Origin: Actinomyces sp.
GTDB lineage: Bacteria > Actinomycetota > Actinomycetes > Actinomycetales > Actinomycetaceae
Assembly (NCBI GenBank): GCA_022649165.1
Contig: JALCNR010000018.1
Span: forward strand, 1-56,411
Direction: 5' to 3'
Length of the DNA: 56,411 bases
Under the pieces are notes generated by a model. It was not told the DNA's origin, did not search any database, and saw only the letters and a list, made by a program, of their open reading frames with translations. The position numbers were made by a program, and so were the translations under genes. Positions 1 to 8,531 of this stretch are shown here, in pieces (within the stretch, counting starts at the first letter, position 1; the number at the start of each line of letters is the position of its first letter).

Positions 1-130
1 CTCATTGGACGCATGCTCGACATCATCGAGGATCCGGCGGAGGTTGTCCGTCACTGTGGCCAGGAACAACTCGTCCATGGTCGAGAAGTTCGAGTAGAAG
101 GCGCCGCGCGTGAACCCGGCCTGCGCCGCC
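1..130 (-). pseudogene. TetR-family regulator, truncated at both window edge and N-terminus
   Basis: Read on the minus strand this encodes the end of a TetR helix-turn-helix and the start of the ligand domain: AQAGFTRGAFYSNFSTMDEL is the classic TetR recognition-helix signature. The C-terminal part lies left of the window. Going upstream, homology stops at about position 130: the roughly 35-40 residues that should precede the motif are missing and are replaced by low-complexity Arg/Gly sequence. The gene therefore lacks its start and half of its DNA-binding domain. Family assignment is secure from the motif. Whether the loss is real or a contig-end artefact cannot be told from the sequence. 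Confidence 0.7.
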
Positions 131-330
131 GGCCCGGTCTTCCGCCGTTGCCCGCCCTGGAGGCCGCCCTGCAGAACCGCCTCGTCGGCCCCATCGGCTC
201 GGGCGCGGGAGGCAGCGTCGCGATCCTGGTGGCGTGGCTGGCGGTGAGCGCGGTCGTGGCCGTCATGGGCGTGATGCGCCGACGCAGCACGACCGTCGCC
301 GAGATCCGCTCAGCCATCGCCCACGCGTAG
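131..330 (+). pseudogene. C-terminal remnant of a polytopic membrane protein
   Basis: The plus-strand frame ends at a TAG at 328-330. It encodes one hydrophobic segment (SVAILVAWLAVSAVVAVMGV) followed by a basic tail (MRRRS). This looks like the last membrane helix of a YhgE/Pip- or ABC-2-type permease. No start codon or earlier helices are present. The coding sense begins about where the oppositely oriented TetR fragment loses homology, so it is probably the tail of the divergently transcribed target gene of that regulator. The exact family is uncertain. Confidence 0.4.
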
Positions 331-357
331 TCGGCTCCGGCGTCCGGTCGGGGCTCG

Positions 358-2370
358 TCAGAACCGGCCTCCGCCGCCCCCGCCGAAGCCGCCCCCGCCG
401 AAGGAGCCCCCGCCGCCTCCGCCGAAGCCGCCCCCGCCGAAGAATCCGCCGCCGAACCCCCCACGTCGGGGCCCGTCGTCGCCCCAGCCGCCGTGGTGCC
501 CTCCTCCGAGGTTGCCGAGCAGGATCGACCACAACAGGGCGTCGCCGACAGAGGGCCCCTGCGATCCGGAACGGGGAGGCTCGGGCGTGCCGGAGCTGAG
601 GATGCCCCGCGCGATCGACTCGGCCTCCTCCGCGCTGCTCATCGACGCCGCTGGGTCGGAGTCGAGCGACCGGCGGGCCTGTTCCAGGGACTGTGTGGCC
701 CGGGAGATCTGTGAGCGAGATTCCAGGGGCATCAGCCCGCGGCGCGACTGGATGAAGGTCTGAGCACTGGCCACCCACTGCTCGGCCGAGCGGATCCTCT
801 CGGCGGCGTTCTTCGAGGCCTTCGCCCGCTGGTCCTCGGCGGAGCGCAGGTTCGCCAGAGCCGCGTCGAGGGCGGCCTCCGCGTTGGTGAGGTCCTCGAG
901 GGCCTGCAGCGGATCGCCGTCGCCGTCGCGGGCCCGGCGGGCCTCGGCGACGGCCTTCTGCGCGTCCTCGACCAGCGGCGCGAAGGCCGTGGGATCGGCG
1001 CCCAGGCGGGTGACATCGCTGAGATCGGAGGTCAGGGACGCGATGGCCTGGGTCAGCCTGCCGGAGGCGTCAGCGAGGTTCTTCTGGGCGTCCATGATCG
1101 CGCTGGTCTGAAGTCGGGCCATCGCGACCGCCCGCAGCCCGGTGTCGATGGCCTCGACGGCGCGGGCGCGATCCCCGCCGTCGAGCGCCGCCTGGGCCTG
1201 GTCTGCGGCCGTCGTCGCAGACGAGAGCAGGGCGCGGGCCTGGTCCGGGTTGTCCATGAGGGAGGCGATCACGGTCTGGGGGTAGGCGGCGGACAGAGCC
1301 TGCAGCTCCGTCTGGGCGCCGTCGATGGATGCGGACGCCTCCGCGATCCGCTCGCGCAGACCCGCCAGCTGCTCGTCGGCTCCGGCCTCGGAGTCGCGCA
1401 GATCGTGGAACTCCTTCTGTTGGGCGGCCAGCGGGTTCATGACGGAGTCCAGGCGGGAGAGGATCCGGTCGGCGGCCGCCCCTCGGGAGGCGTCGTCGTC
1501 GGCCTCGTTCATGGCCCGCTGGTCGGCGAACGATTGATCGACCCCCTCGCGGGCGGCGGCGACGGCGGTCGCATAGGCGTCGGTGCGCGTGGCGCCGAAC
1601 TGAGCGCGCGCGAATTCGAGCTCGTCGGAGGCGCTGCGGACCATCTCATCCGCCTCGAGCAATCGCCGGTTGGCGAGATCCGCCTTCTGGGCCACCGACT
1701 GGGCCTGAGCCCGGTCCGAACGGGCGATGCCCTGGCGGGTCCGGCGCTGGCCCCGCCAGATGACGACGCCGATGACCACCGCCGCCAGGACGATGAGGAG
1801 GAGGACCACGGAGCCCGCGGAGATCCCGGAGCCCGAGGGCGACCCGCTGGAGGCTCCTGCGTCGGAATCCCCTCCGCCTGAGTCACCGGCGCCCTCGACC
1901 ATGGTGTTCGCGAAGGCGACGATCGCCTGCGCGGCGTCGTCGGGCTGGAGGGGATCGGACTGCGAGAGGTGGTCGCGGGCCGCGGACCTGGCCTGGGTGA
2001 GCGTGGAGTCCGAGACCGTGGCCTGCCCGTCGTTGCCGCACCATCCCTCGGCGCGCTCCTCGTAGGCGATGACATAGACGACGGACGTGGGTGACAGGCC
2101 CGACGCCTCGCCCGCTGCCTGGCACCAGTCCACGACGTCCTCGCCCGACAGGTCGGGGACCGTCACGGCGTAGAAGTCGATGCCCGCCCGGCCGGCCTGC
2201 TGGGCCGCGTCTCGGATCTCCTGGACATTGGCATCGGAGAGGTAGCCCTCCGGGTCCGTCACGACGTCCCCGATGCTCACGGGCGCTGTGGCCAGGGCGG
2301 TGCCCGCGGCCAGCGCCAGCGATCCTGTCGCAGCGGCCAGAGCCGCCGCCAGCCGGTGGATGGTTCTCAC
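358..2370 (-). CDS. Secreted/membrane TPM-domain protein with Gly-rich tail
   Basis: The product is 670 aa. A GTG start at 2370 is chosen because AAGGGGG lies just upstream and a signal peptide follows at once (RTIHRLAAALAAATGSLALA, ending near ALA-TA). Residues of about 35-160 form a TPM (YgcG/Psb32-like) domain (DPEGYLSD, DFYAVTVPDLSG). A transmembrane helix follows (SVVLLLIVLAAVVIGVVIW), then a long Ala/Glu/Arg-rich predicted coiled-coil region, and an extreme Gly/Phe C-terminal tail of the GGFGGGFFGGGG type. Tail and architecture are typical of actinobacterial TPM proteins found at the cell envelope. Their biochemical role is not established. The longer frame up to 2814 overlaps the cold-shock gene and is rejected. 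Confidence 0.85.
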   Translation of the reverse strand: MRTIHRLAAALAAATGSLALAAGTALATAPVSIGDVVTDPEGYLSDANVQEIRDAAQQAGRAGIDFYAVTVPDLSGEDVVDWCQAAGEASGLSPTSVVYVIAYEERAEGWCGNDGQATVSDSTLTQARSAARDHLSQSDPLQPDDAAQAIVAFANTMVEGAGDSGGGDSDAGASSGSPSGSGISAGSVVLLLIVLAAVVIGVVIWRGQRRTRQGIARSDRAQAQSVAQKADLANRRLLEADEMVRSASDELEFARAQFGATRTDAYATAVAAAREGVDQSFADQRAMNEADDDASRGAAADRILSRLDSVMNPLAAQQKEFHDLRDSEAGADEQLAGLRERIAEASASIDGAQTELQALSAAYPQTVIASLMDNPDQARALLSSATTAADQAQAALDGGDRARAVEAIDTGLRAVAMARLQTSAIMDAQKNLADASGRLTQAIASLTSDLSDVTRLGADPTAFAPLVEDAQKAVAEARRARDGDGDPLQALEDLTNAEAALDAALANLRSAEDQRAKASKNAAERIRSAEQWVASAQTFIQSRRGLMPLESRSQISRATQSLEQARRSLDSDPAASMSSAEEAESIARGILSSGTPEPPRSGSQGPSVGDALLWSILLGNLGGGHHGGWGDDGPRRGGFGGGFFGGGGFGGGGGGSFGGGGFGGGGGGRF

Positions 2371-2503
2371 GTCGTCCCCCTTCGCAGGCGCCCTTGAGGT
2401 GGGCACTGACAGCCTAGACGAGCGACAGGGATCGCCCTCGACGGGCGCGGGAACTATCATGGATCGGAGGCCCACGAGGGCCCTTGAACGCAAGGAGTGC
2501 ACT

Positions 2504-2881
2504 GTGCCCACCGGCAAGGTGAAGTTCTTCGATGCCGAGCGAGGCTTCGGATTCATCGGCGGCGATGATGGCGTCGAAGTGTTCCTGCATGCGTCGGCGC
2601 TGCCAGAGGACGTCCCCGCGCCCCGGCCCGGGACACGGGTGGAGTACGGGGTTGCGGACGGGCGCAAGGGGCCCCAGGCGCTGTCCGTGCGCGTCCTCAG
2701 GGACGCGCCCTCCGTCTCGCGCGCCCAGCGCCGCAAGCCGCAGGCCATGGTGCCGGTCGTCGAGGACCTCATCAAGATGCTCGACCACTCGTCCAACACG
2801 CTCCGGCGAGGCAAGTACCCCGAGAACTCGCACCAGGTCGCGAAGGTCCTGCGGGCGGTCGCGGAGGACTTCGATGCCTGA
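2504..2881 (+). CDS. Cold-shock-domain protein with C-terminal extension
   Basis: The product is 125 aa. The GTG start at 2504 follows AAGGAG at 2492-2497. An N-terminal cold-shock domain carries RNP1 (RGFGFI) and RNP2 (VFLHAS), so it should bind single-stranded nucleic acid. Canonical CspA proteins have about 67 residues. Here a further 55-residue extension (MVPVVEDLIKMLDHSSNTLR onward) follows, as in the actinobacterial cold-shock proteins located beside DUF3027 genes. The stop overlaps the next gene by 8 bases, implying translational coupling. Confidence 0.9.
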   Translation: MPTGKVKFFDAERGFGFIGGDDGVEVFLHASALPEDVPAPRPGTRVEYGVADGRKGPQALSVRVLRDAPSVSRAQRRKPQAMVPVVEDLIKMLDHSSNTLRRGKYPENSHQVAKVLRAVAEDFDA

Positions 2882-3695
2882 GCGGCCAGTGGACACCGAG
2901 GCCCGTTCCTCTGACGACGCCTCCGCCCGGCGCGCCCAGCGGGCCCGGAAGCCCCGAATCGACGCGGTGCTGGACCAGGCCGTCGGCATCGCCCGCCGCG
3001 CCGCCGAGGACGCCGCCCGCCCCGGATCCGTGGGCGACCACATCGGCTCGCGCATGGAGCAGGAACGGGTGCTCACCCACTTCTTCGCCTCCCGGGACCC
3101 CGGCTACACCGGCTGGATGTGGGCGGTGACGCTCGCGCGGGTGCCGCGCTCGAAGACGGCCACCGTCGACGAGGTCGACCTGGTCCCCGGCGAGGGCGCG
3201 CTGCTGGCGCCCCCGTGGGTGCCGTGGAAGGAGAGGCTGCGGCCGGGAGACGTCTCCCGTTCCGACGTGCTTCCCTACCAGGCCGACGACGAGAGGCTGG
3301 AGCAGGGGTTCGAGGGCACCGGCATCCGCGACGGTGATGACCCAGACCTGCCGATCGTGCGCGAGTTGGGCCTGGGCCGCCCCCGGGTGCTCTCCCGCGC
3401 GGGACGCGACGAGGCCGTCGAGCGCTGGTACCGCTCGGAGCGGGGCCCGTCCGAGGGCCGTCGCCCGCGGGCGACCTGCTCGACCTGCGGGTTCCTGGTC
3501 AAGATGTCCGGGTCGATGCGCATGGTCTTCGGCGTGTGCGCCAACGAGTGGTCGCCCGATGACGGCTCGGTGGTCAGCCTGGACCACACCTGCGGATCAC
3601 ACTCGGAGACCGATGTGGCGCCCGGTGGGCCCGAATGGCCGGTGAGGCCCTCCCACCTCAACGAGTTCCTCGTCGACGCCGAACGCGCGGACTGA
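2874..3695 (+). CDS. DUF3027 domain protein
   Basis: The product is 273 aa, with an ATG at 2874 overlapping the end of the cold-shock gene. The sequence has the DUF3027 features: a central WMWAVTLARVPRSKTATVDE block, an APPWVPWKERLRPGD segment, and a C-terminal CSTCGF cysteine pair with further Cys and His residues that could bind zinc. There is no signal peptide or membrane segment, so it is probably cytoplasmic. The partnership with a cold-shock protein is conserved in actinobacteria. Its function is unknown. Confidence 0.85.
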   Translation: MPERPVDTEARSSDDASARRAQRARKPRIDAVLDQAVGIARRAAEDAARPGSVGDHIGSRMEQERVLTHFFASRDPGYTGWMWAVTLARVPRSKTATVDEVDLVPGEGALLAPPWVPWKERLRPGDVSRSDVLPYQADDERLEQGFEGTGIRDGDDPDLPIVRELGLGRPRVLSRAGRDEAVERWYRSERGPSEGRRPRATCSTCGFLVKMSGSMRMVFGVCANEWSPDDGSVVSLDHTCGSHSETDVAPGGPEWPVRPSHLNEFLVDAERAD

Positions 3696-3791
3696 CTGTC
3701 CGTCCCGATCTGCCGCGCCGTCCTCGTCGCGCGGCGCTTCCCTCGACCCGCGGAACCCGGTAAAGGGAATTCCAGCGTTCGGACAAGTCTA

Positions 3792-3845
3792 CACAAGCCC
3801 GCTCGTCCCCCGGGCGGCATCCCCATCCCGTGGAACGGGCTTGTG
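3792..3845 (+). terminator. Inverted repeat upstream of the purine permease
   Basis: CACAAGCCCG at 3792-3801 is exactly complementary to CGGGCTTGTG at 3836-3845, with a 34-base loop. It ends 32 bases before the permease start. It could be a weak terminator of the DUF3027 operon, an operator, or a leader structure. No U-tract follows. Directly after the DUF3027 stop there is another short hairpin (GCCGCGC 3712-3718 with GCGCGGC 3729-3735). Confidence 0.35.
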
Positions 3846-3876
3846 GAGGCGGGACCCGTGCGGGCACGATTCGTCC

Positions 3877-5328
3877 GTGAGAACAACGACCGAGCGTCCC
3901 CGCTCCTCCAGCACAGTCCCACTGAATCCCGTCGACAAGTTCTTCCACATCACGGAGCGCGGCTCCACCGTCGGACGCGAGGTCCGCGGCGGGTTCGTCA
4001 CGTTCTTCGCGATGGCCTACATCCTGGTGATCAACCCGATCATCCTGTCCTCCGCCCTGCCGGAGGACGCGACCTTCACCACGACCGACATCGCCGCGGG
4101 CACGGCCCTGGTCGCTGGTGTCATGACGATCCTCATGGGTGTCGTCGCGAACTACCCGCTGGCCCTGGCCGCGGGCATGGGCCTCAACGCCGTCGTCTCC
4201 TTCACCCTGGTCCTGGGGTCGGGCCTGACCTACCAGGAGGCCATGGGCCTGATCTTCTGGGAGGGCGTCCTCATCACGGTGCTGGTGCTCACCGGCTTCC
4301 GCGAGGCCGTCTTCAAGGCCGTCCCGCGCCAGCTCAAGACCGCGATCTCGGTGGGCATCGGCTTGTTCATCGCCTTCGTCGGCCTGATCAACGCCGGCAT
4401 CATCCGCCCGGGCGGCACCCCCGTCCAGCTGGGCATCAACGGGTCGCTCGACGGCTGGCCGGCACTCGTGTTCGTCGTGGGCCTCTTCCTGACGATCATC
4501 CTGTACGTGCGCAAGGTCAAGGGCGCGATCCTCATCTCGATCCTGGCCTCCACCGTGCTGGCCGTCGTCATCCAGGCGATCACGCATCTCGGCGTCCAGT
4601 CCGACGACCTGCCCACCGGGTGGGGCCAGACCGTTCCGGAGATCACCGGAGCGCCCGTCGCGCTGCCCTCCTTCGGATCGCTGCTGCAGGTGGACTTCTT
4701 CGGCGCCTTCTCCAAGCTCGGCCCCCTCGCGGTGATCCTGCTGATCTTCTCGCTGATGCTGGCGGACTTCTTCGACACGATGGGCACGATGGTGGCCATC
4801 GGCGCCGAGGCCGACCTACTCGACGAGCACGGCAACCCCCCGAAGTCGAAGCAGATCCTCCTCGTCGACTCCCTGTCGGCCATGGCCGGCGGCCTCGGCG
4901 GCGTCTCCTCGAACACGTCCTTCGTCGAGTCCTCCGCGGGCGTCGGCGAGGGCGCGCGCACCGGGTTCGCCTCGGTCATCACGGGCGTGCTGTTCCTGTT
5001 GTCGACCTTCCTCGCGCCCGTCGTGGAGCTGGTTCCCACCGAGGCCGCCTCCACGGCCCTGGTGTTCGTCGGGTTCCTCATGATGACGCAGGTGCTGGAC
5101 CTCGACTGGAAGAGCCCGGAGATCGCCATCCCGGCCTTCCTCACGATCGCCTTCATGCCCTTCGCCTACTCGATCTCGGTGGGCATCGGCGTCGGCTTCA
5201 TCGCCTACACGGTGATCCAGATCGCTCTGGGCAAGGCGCGGAAGGTTCATCCGCTGATGTGGCTGATCTCCGTGCTGTTCGTCCTCTACTTCGCGCTGGG
5301 ACCGATCCAGAACGCGCTGGTGGGCTGA
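3877..5328 (+). CDS. NCS2/AzgA-family purine (adenine/guanine/hypoxanthine) permease
   Basis: The product is about 483 aa from a GTG at 3877. No strong ribosome site is visible, so the first residues are uncertain. It is a polytopic membrane protein with about 12-14 hydrophobic segments. The hallmark AzgA motifs are present: FVTFFAMAYILVINPIIL near the N-terminus, AAGMGLNAVVSF, ADFFDTMGTMVAIG and GGVSSNTSFVESSAGVGEGA. The family imports purine bases by proton symport. The substrate within the purines cannot be assigned by eye. It stands alone between DUF3027 and serC. Confidence 0.9.
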   Translation: MRTTTERPRSSSTVPLNPVDKFFHITERGSTVGREVRGGFVTFFAMAYILVINPIILSSALPEDATFTTTDIAAGTALVAGVMTILMGVVANYPLALAAGMGLNAVVSFTLVLGSGLTYQEAMGLIFWEGVLITVLVLTGFREAVFKAVPRQLKTAISVGIGLFIAFVGLINAGIIRPGGTPVQLGINGSLDGWPALVFVVGLFLTIILYVRKVKGAILISILASTVLAVVIQAITHLGVQSDDLPTGWGQTVPEITGAPVALPSFGSLLQVDFFGAFSKLGPLAVILLIFSLMLADFFDTMGTMVAIGAEADLLDEHGNPPKSKQILLVDSLSAMAGGLGGVSSNTSFVESSAGVGEGARTGFASVITGVLFLLSTFLAPVVELVPTEAASTALVFVGFLMMTQVLDLDWKSPEIAIPAFLTIAFMPFAYSISVGIGVGFIAYTVIQIALGKARKVHPLMWLISVLFVLYFALGPIQNALVG

Positions 5329-5349
5329 CCGGCGTGTGGCCGCGGGGCG

Positions 5350-5370
5350 CCCCCCCCCCCCGGGGGGGGG
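5350..5370. repeat. C12-G9 homopolymer palindrome
   Basis: Twelve C residues (5350-5361) run directly into nine G residues (5362-5370) in the convergent intergenic space between the purine permease and serC. It can fold as a hairpin and may end transcription from both sides. It is also a likely site of slippage or sequencing error. Confidence 0.7.
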
Positions 5371-5447
5371 CCGCGCCGAGCCGTTCTCCGGCGGGTCGGG
5401 GCGCGGACGTCGCCCGCCGACGAGGGAGACGAGGGCGTCCCGAGGTC

Positions 5448-6602
5448 CTAGAGCCGCGGGAGCAGCCAATCGATGGAGGCCAGCAGCGCCTCCACATCCG
5501 CGATGTCGGTGGCCGGGAACGTCGCGATGCGCAGCTGGTTGCGGCGGAGCTTGCGGTAGGGCTCGACGTCGACGATGCCGCTGGCGCGCAGCGCCCGGGC
5601 CAGGCGGGCGGCGTCGACCTGCGGCGCGAAATCAAGGGTGACGACCACCGGCGAACGCCACCGGGGCTCGGCCACGAAGGGCGTCGCCACCTCGGACCGC
5701 TCCGCCCACCGGTAGAGGAGGTCCGAGCAGGCTCTGGATCGGGCCGCCGTCGCGGGCAGGCCGCCCAGATCCAGCATCCAGCGGATCTGCTCGCGCAGCA
5801 TCACGAGCGTCGCGATCGCTGGGGTGTTGAGAGTCTGGTCCTTCTCGGAGTTCTGGATGGCCAGCTGGAGGTCCAGGAACTGCGGGACCCAGCGGTCGGG
5901 CGCACCGTGCAGCTCCCGGGCTCGTTCCCGGGCCGCGGGGGAGAGCAGCGCGATCCAGAGCCCGCCGTCGGAGGCGAGGCATTTCTGGGGCGCGAAGTAG
6001 TAGGCGTCGGTCACCGACACGTCGACGTCCGCTCCCGCCGCGATCGAGGTGGCGTCGACGAGTGTCAGGGCGTCGCCGGGGGCGCCGGCGGGGGCAGACG
6101 GGCGGTACACCGGTGACAGCGTGCCGGTCGAGGTCTCGTGGTGCGGGTATGCGAAGACGTCGGGGGCCGGTCCGTCGGCGGAGGCTGCGCCCTCGTCCCC
6201 GCTGAGGACCGCGACGGCCCCTGCGGGGGCGCTGACCTGTACTGAGGGAGAGAGGAAAGGCGCGGCGCAGGTCTCGTCGGCGAACTTCTGGCCGAACTCG
6301 CCGAAGACGGCGTGGGCGGCGCGGCGGCGCACCAGAGACGCGGTTGCGACGGCCCAGAACGCGGTGGTGCCGCCATTGCCCAGAACAACGGTCCAGCCCT
6401 CGGGGAGGGAGAAGAGCTCGGCCAGGCCGCGTCGGATGCCGCTGACGACACCGCGCACGGGGGCCTGACGGTGCGAGGTCCCCATGAGGAGCGGGGACGA
6501 CAGCGCCTCGATCTGCCTCTCGCGGATCCGGGAGGGGCCGCATCCGAAGCGGCCGTCGCGAGGACGCAGATGGGCGGGGACCACGGGCAGATCGGAGGTC
6601 AT
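5448..6602 (-). CDS. serC: Phosphoserine aminotransferase
   Basis: The product is 384 aa. It is a PLP enzyme converting 3-phosphohydroxypyruvate and glutamate to phosphoserine in serine biosynthesis. The sequence begins with the actinobacterial SerC pattern (HLRPRDGRFGCGPSRIR) and shows MGTSHRQAPVR, the GNGGTTAFW cofactor-binding loop, and the Schiff-base lysine K207 in FAPQKCLASDGG. Length matches the family (about 370-385). It is divergent from dtxR, a conserved actinobacterial neighbourhood. Confidence 0.95.
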   Translation of the reverse strand: MTSDLPVVPAHLRPRDGRFGCGPSRIRERQIEALSSPLLMGTSHRQAPVRGVVSGIRRGLAELFSLPEGWTVVLGNGGTTAFWAVATASLVRRRAAHAVFGEFGQKFADETCAAPFLSPSVQVSAPAGAVAVLSGDEGAASADGPAPDVFAYPHHETSTGTLSPVYRPSAPAGAPGDALTLVDATSIAAGADVDVSVTDAYYFAPQKCLASDGGLWIALLSPAARERARELHGAPDRWVPQFLDLQLAIQNSEKDQTLNTPAIATLVMLREQIRWMLDLGGLPATAARSRACSDLLYRWAERSEVATPFVAEPRWRSPVVVTLDFAPQVDAARLARALRASGIVDVEPYRKLRRNQLRIATFPATDIADVEALLASIDWLLPRL

Positions 6603-6770
6603 GGGGGCAATGTAGCGCGATGGCTGCGGGGGAGGCCGCCGGCGTCCGGACGGCGGGTTCGCGGCCAGCGGAGGGCAGCCCGGCCCGCACGCCCCGCCCG
6701 GCCAGACACGTGGTCATATCCTTGGGGCAGGCAACAGCAGCGCGCGTGCGCGGCGGAGAGGGGCGATGTC

Positions 6771-7457
6771 GTGGGCGACCTCATCGACACCACTGAGATG
6801 TACCTCAAGACGGTCTACGAGTTGGAGGAGGACGGGGTGACGCCCCTGCGCGCCCGGATCGTGGATCGGCTGGGGCACTCGGGTCCCACGGTGTCCCAGA
6901 CGGTGGCGCGCATGGAGCGCGACGGGCTGCTGCACGTGCTCGGCGATCGGCGTCTGGAGCTGACGCCGGAGGGCCGTGCCCGCGCCGTCGAGGTCATGCG
7001 CAAGCATCGGCTGGCTGAGCGGCTCCTCCTGGATGTCATCGGGCTGGGATGGGGCGAGATCCACGACGAGGCCTGCCGGTGGGAGCATGTCATGTCCGAC
7101 CAGGTGGAGGCCAGCCTGACGACGCTGCTCCATGGGCCGAAGGTGGATCCGTTCGGCAACCCGATCCCCGGTACCGGCGCGGAGTTCACCGGGCAGTCGG
7201 CGGAGGTGGCGAGCCGCGCGGGGGACGAGGTCGACGTGAGGGTCGTGCGCATCGGCGAGCCCATCCAGGCCGACCTCGCTCTCATTCGGGAATTCGAGCG
7301 TGCCGATATTCGACCGGGGACGTCGGTGCGGATGGTGAACGCCCAGGGTGAGATGTGGCTCACACCTCTAGATGGGGAAGGGGGGCCGCTCGACGTGGCG
7401 CCGGTGGAATTGCCGGGCGCGCTGCGCCCCCACCTGTTCGTCGAGGCGATCGGCTGA
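6771..7457 (+). CDS. dtxR: DtxR/IdeR-type iron-dependent transcriptional regulator
   Basis: The product is 228 aa from a GTG at 6771 with a GGAGAGGGG ribosome site. With this start the metal ligands fall exactly at the Corynebacterium DtxR positions: M10, C102, E105 and H106 (primary site) and H79, E83 and H98 (ancillary site). This both fixes the start and argues for a functional Fe(II) sensor. The N-terminal winged helix (about 5-70) is followed by the dimerisation domain and a C-terminal SH3-like domain (FTGQSAEVASRAGDEV onward). It is expected to repress iron uptake genes through TTAGGNTANCCTAA-type boxes. One such box lies in this window at 28306-28319. Confidence 0.95.
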   Translation: MGDLIDTTEMYLKTVYELEEDGVTPLRARIVDRLGHSGPTVSQTVARMERDGLLHVLGDRRLELTPEGRARAVEVMRKHRLAERLLLDVIGLGWGEIHDEACRWEHVMSDQVEASLTTLLHGPKVDPFGNPIPGTGAEFTGQSAEVASRAGDEVDVRVVRIGEPIQADLALIREFERADIRPGTSVRMVNAQGEMWLTPLDGEGGPLDVAPVELPGALRPHLFVEAIG

Positions 7458-7500
7458 CGACGAGGGCGACACCTCCTGTCCACCGTTCTGTTATCGAGAC

Positions 7501-7530
7501 GTGACATTCGGGGGACGTTGACGCTAGTGT
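7501..7530 (+). promoter_or_regulatory. Candidate sigma-70-type promoter of the c-di-AMP riboswitch transcript
   Basis: GTGACA at 7501-7506 and TAGTGT at 7525-7530 are separated by 18 bases and lie directly upstream of the riboswitch. Both boxes are imperfect. Confidence 0.4.
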
Positions 7531-7712
7531 GGATCCCGGTTGCAACGCAGCCAGCCGACCACCGGCCACCGAAGCCGGACCACGGTGGACCCGGCTCAGA
7601 GCGGTCCGGCGCGGGGGAACCAATAAGGCGACCAACTCTTTGGTCTCGGGGTGAAGTCCGGGAAACCGGACCGGGCGCTCCTGCCCGAACCCGACAGCTG
7701 ACCTCGCAGGTT
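7531..7712 (+). ncRNA. Cyclic di-AMP riboswitch (ydaO/yuaA class)
   Basis: The leader of the NlpC/P60 gene carries the conserved ydaO-class blocks in order: GGGGGAACCAA (about 7611-7622), TCTCGGGGTGAAGTCCGGGA (about 7643-7662) and, at the 3' end, CCCGAACCCGACAGCTGACC (about 7684-7703) followed by TCGCAGG. In actinobacteria this class sits before cell-wall hydrolase genes and turns them off when c-di-AMP is high. Boundaries are approximate. An Rfam RF00379 search would settle it. Confidence 0.88.
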
Positions 7713-7733
7713 AACAGGGAGCTCGCAAAACAG

Positions 7734-8492
7734 GTGACAACAGCGAAAACTGCGCCGCGGCACCGCAAGGCCCGCCGTCCCATGGCGCCTCTGAACGATC
7801 TCACTAGCACACTGACCTCTTTGAATCTCACATCGACGCGGGGAACGGCGGTCGTCTCCGTCACGGGGCTCGCAATCACCGCCGCCGTCGCGGGCGTCGC
7901 CCAGGCCGCCCCGACGGCATCGACGGATCCGGCGCTCCTCTCGCCCGCCGCGAATGTCACGAATCTGCCGACCACGGTGTCGGTGCCCGACATTTCCTGG
8001 TCCGCCGACGTCGAGGACGTCGAGGACATCGCCGCCACGGCCGAGGCTCCGGCCCCGGAGCCGGTGGCCGCCGAGGAGACGACCACCCAGGCGGGAACGG
8101 CCACAGCGACGGCGGCCACCGCCACCACTGCCGCCACCGCCTCTGCGGCGATCCCGGCGAATGTCTCCTCCTCGTCGATCGTGGGCATCGCTTACTCGCT
8201 GCTCGGCATCCCCTACGCCTACGGTGGCTCGTCACTGGCGGGCATGGACTGCTCGGGCTTCACCCAGTACGTGTACGCGCAGGCCGGCATCTCGATTCCG
8301 CGCACCTCCTACGCCCAGGAGGCGGGCGGCACGATCATCCCCGCCTCCGAGGCGGTTCCCGGCGATCTTCTGTCATGGGGCTACCACGTCGCCATCTACA
8401 TCGGCGACGGAATGATGATCGACTCCTCGACGCCGGGCACTGTCACGTCGGTGCGCGCCATCTGGGGCTCACCGGTCTACGTGAGGTACTGA
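7734..8492 (+). CDS. Secreted NlpC/P60 peptidoglycan hydrolase
   Basis: The product is 252 aa from a GTG at 7734 behind CAGGGAG. An ATG at 7782 is an alternative. A basic N-terminus precedes a hydrophobic export segment (about 38-58, ending VAQAAP). An Ala/Thr/Pro/Glu-rich linker (about 60-145) follows, then the NlpC/P60 domain (about 146-252). The catalytic cysteine is C173 in GMDCSGFTQYVY and the histidine is H218 in GYHVAIYIGDG. It should cleave stem peptides in the wall. The preceding c-di-AMP riboswitch ties its expression to cell-wall/osmotic signalling. Confidence 0.92.
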   Translation: MTTAKTAPRHRKARRPMAPLNDLTSTLTSLNLTSTRGTAVVSVTGLAITAAVAGVAQAAPTASTDPALLSPAANVTNLPTTVSVPDISWSADVEDVEDIAATAEAPAPEPVAAEETTTQAGTATATAATATTAATASAAIPANVSSSSIVGIAYSLLGIPYAYGGSSLAGMDCSGFTQYVYAQAGISIPRTSYAQEAGGTIIPASEAVPGDLLSWGYHVAIYIGDGMMIDSSTPGTVTSVRAIWGSPVYVRY

Positions 8493-8531
8493 CCGTCGTT
8501 TTCCCGGCGGCCGGACGGCCGTTCGGAGTTG

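Noticed and set aside
358-2814. 818-codon version of the TPM protein
   Set aside because: The extra N-terminus overlaps the cold-shock gene; signal peptide and ribosome site place the start at 2370.
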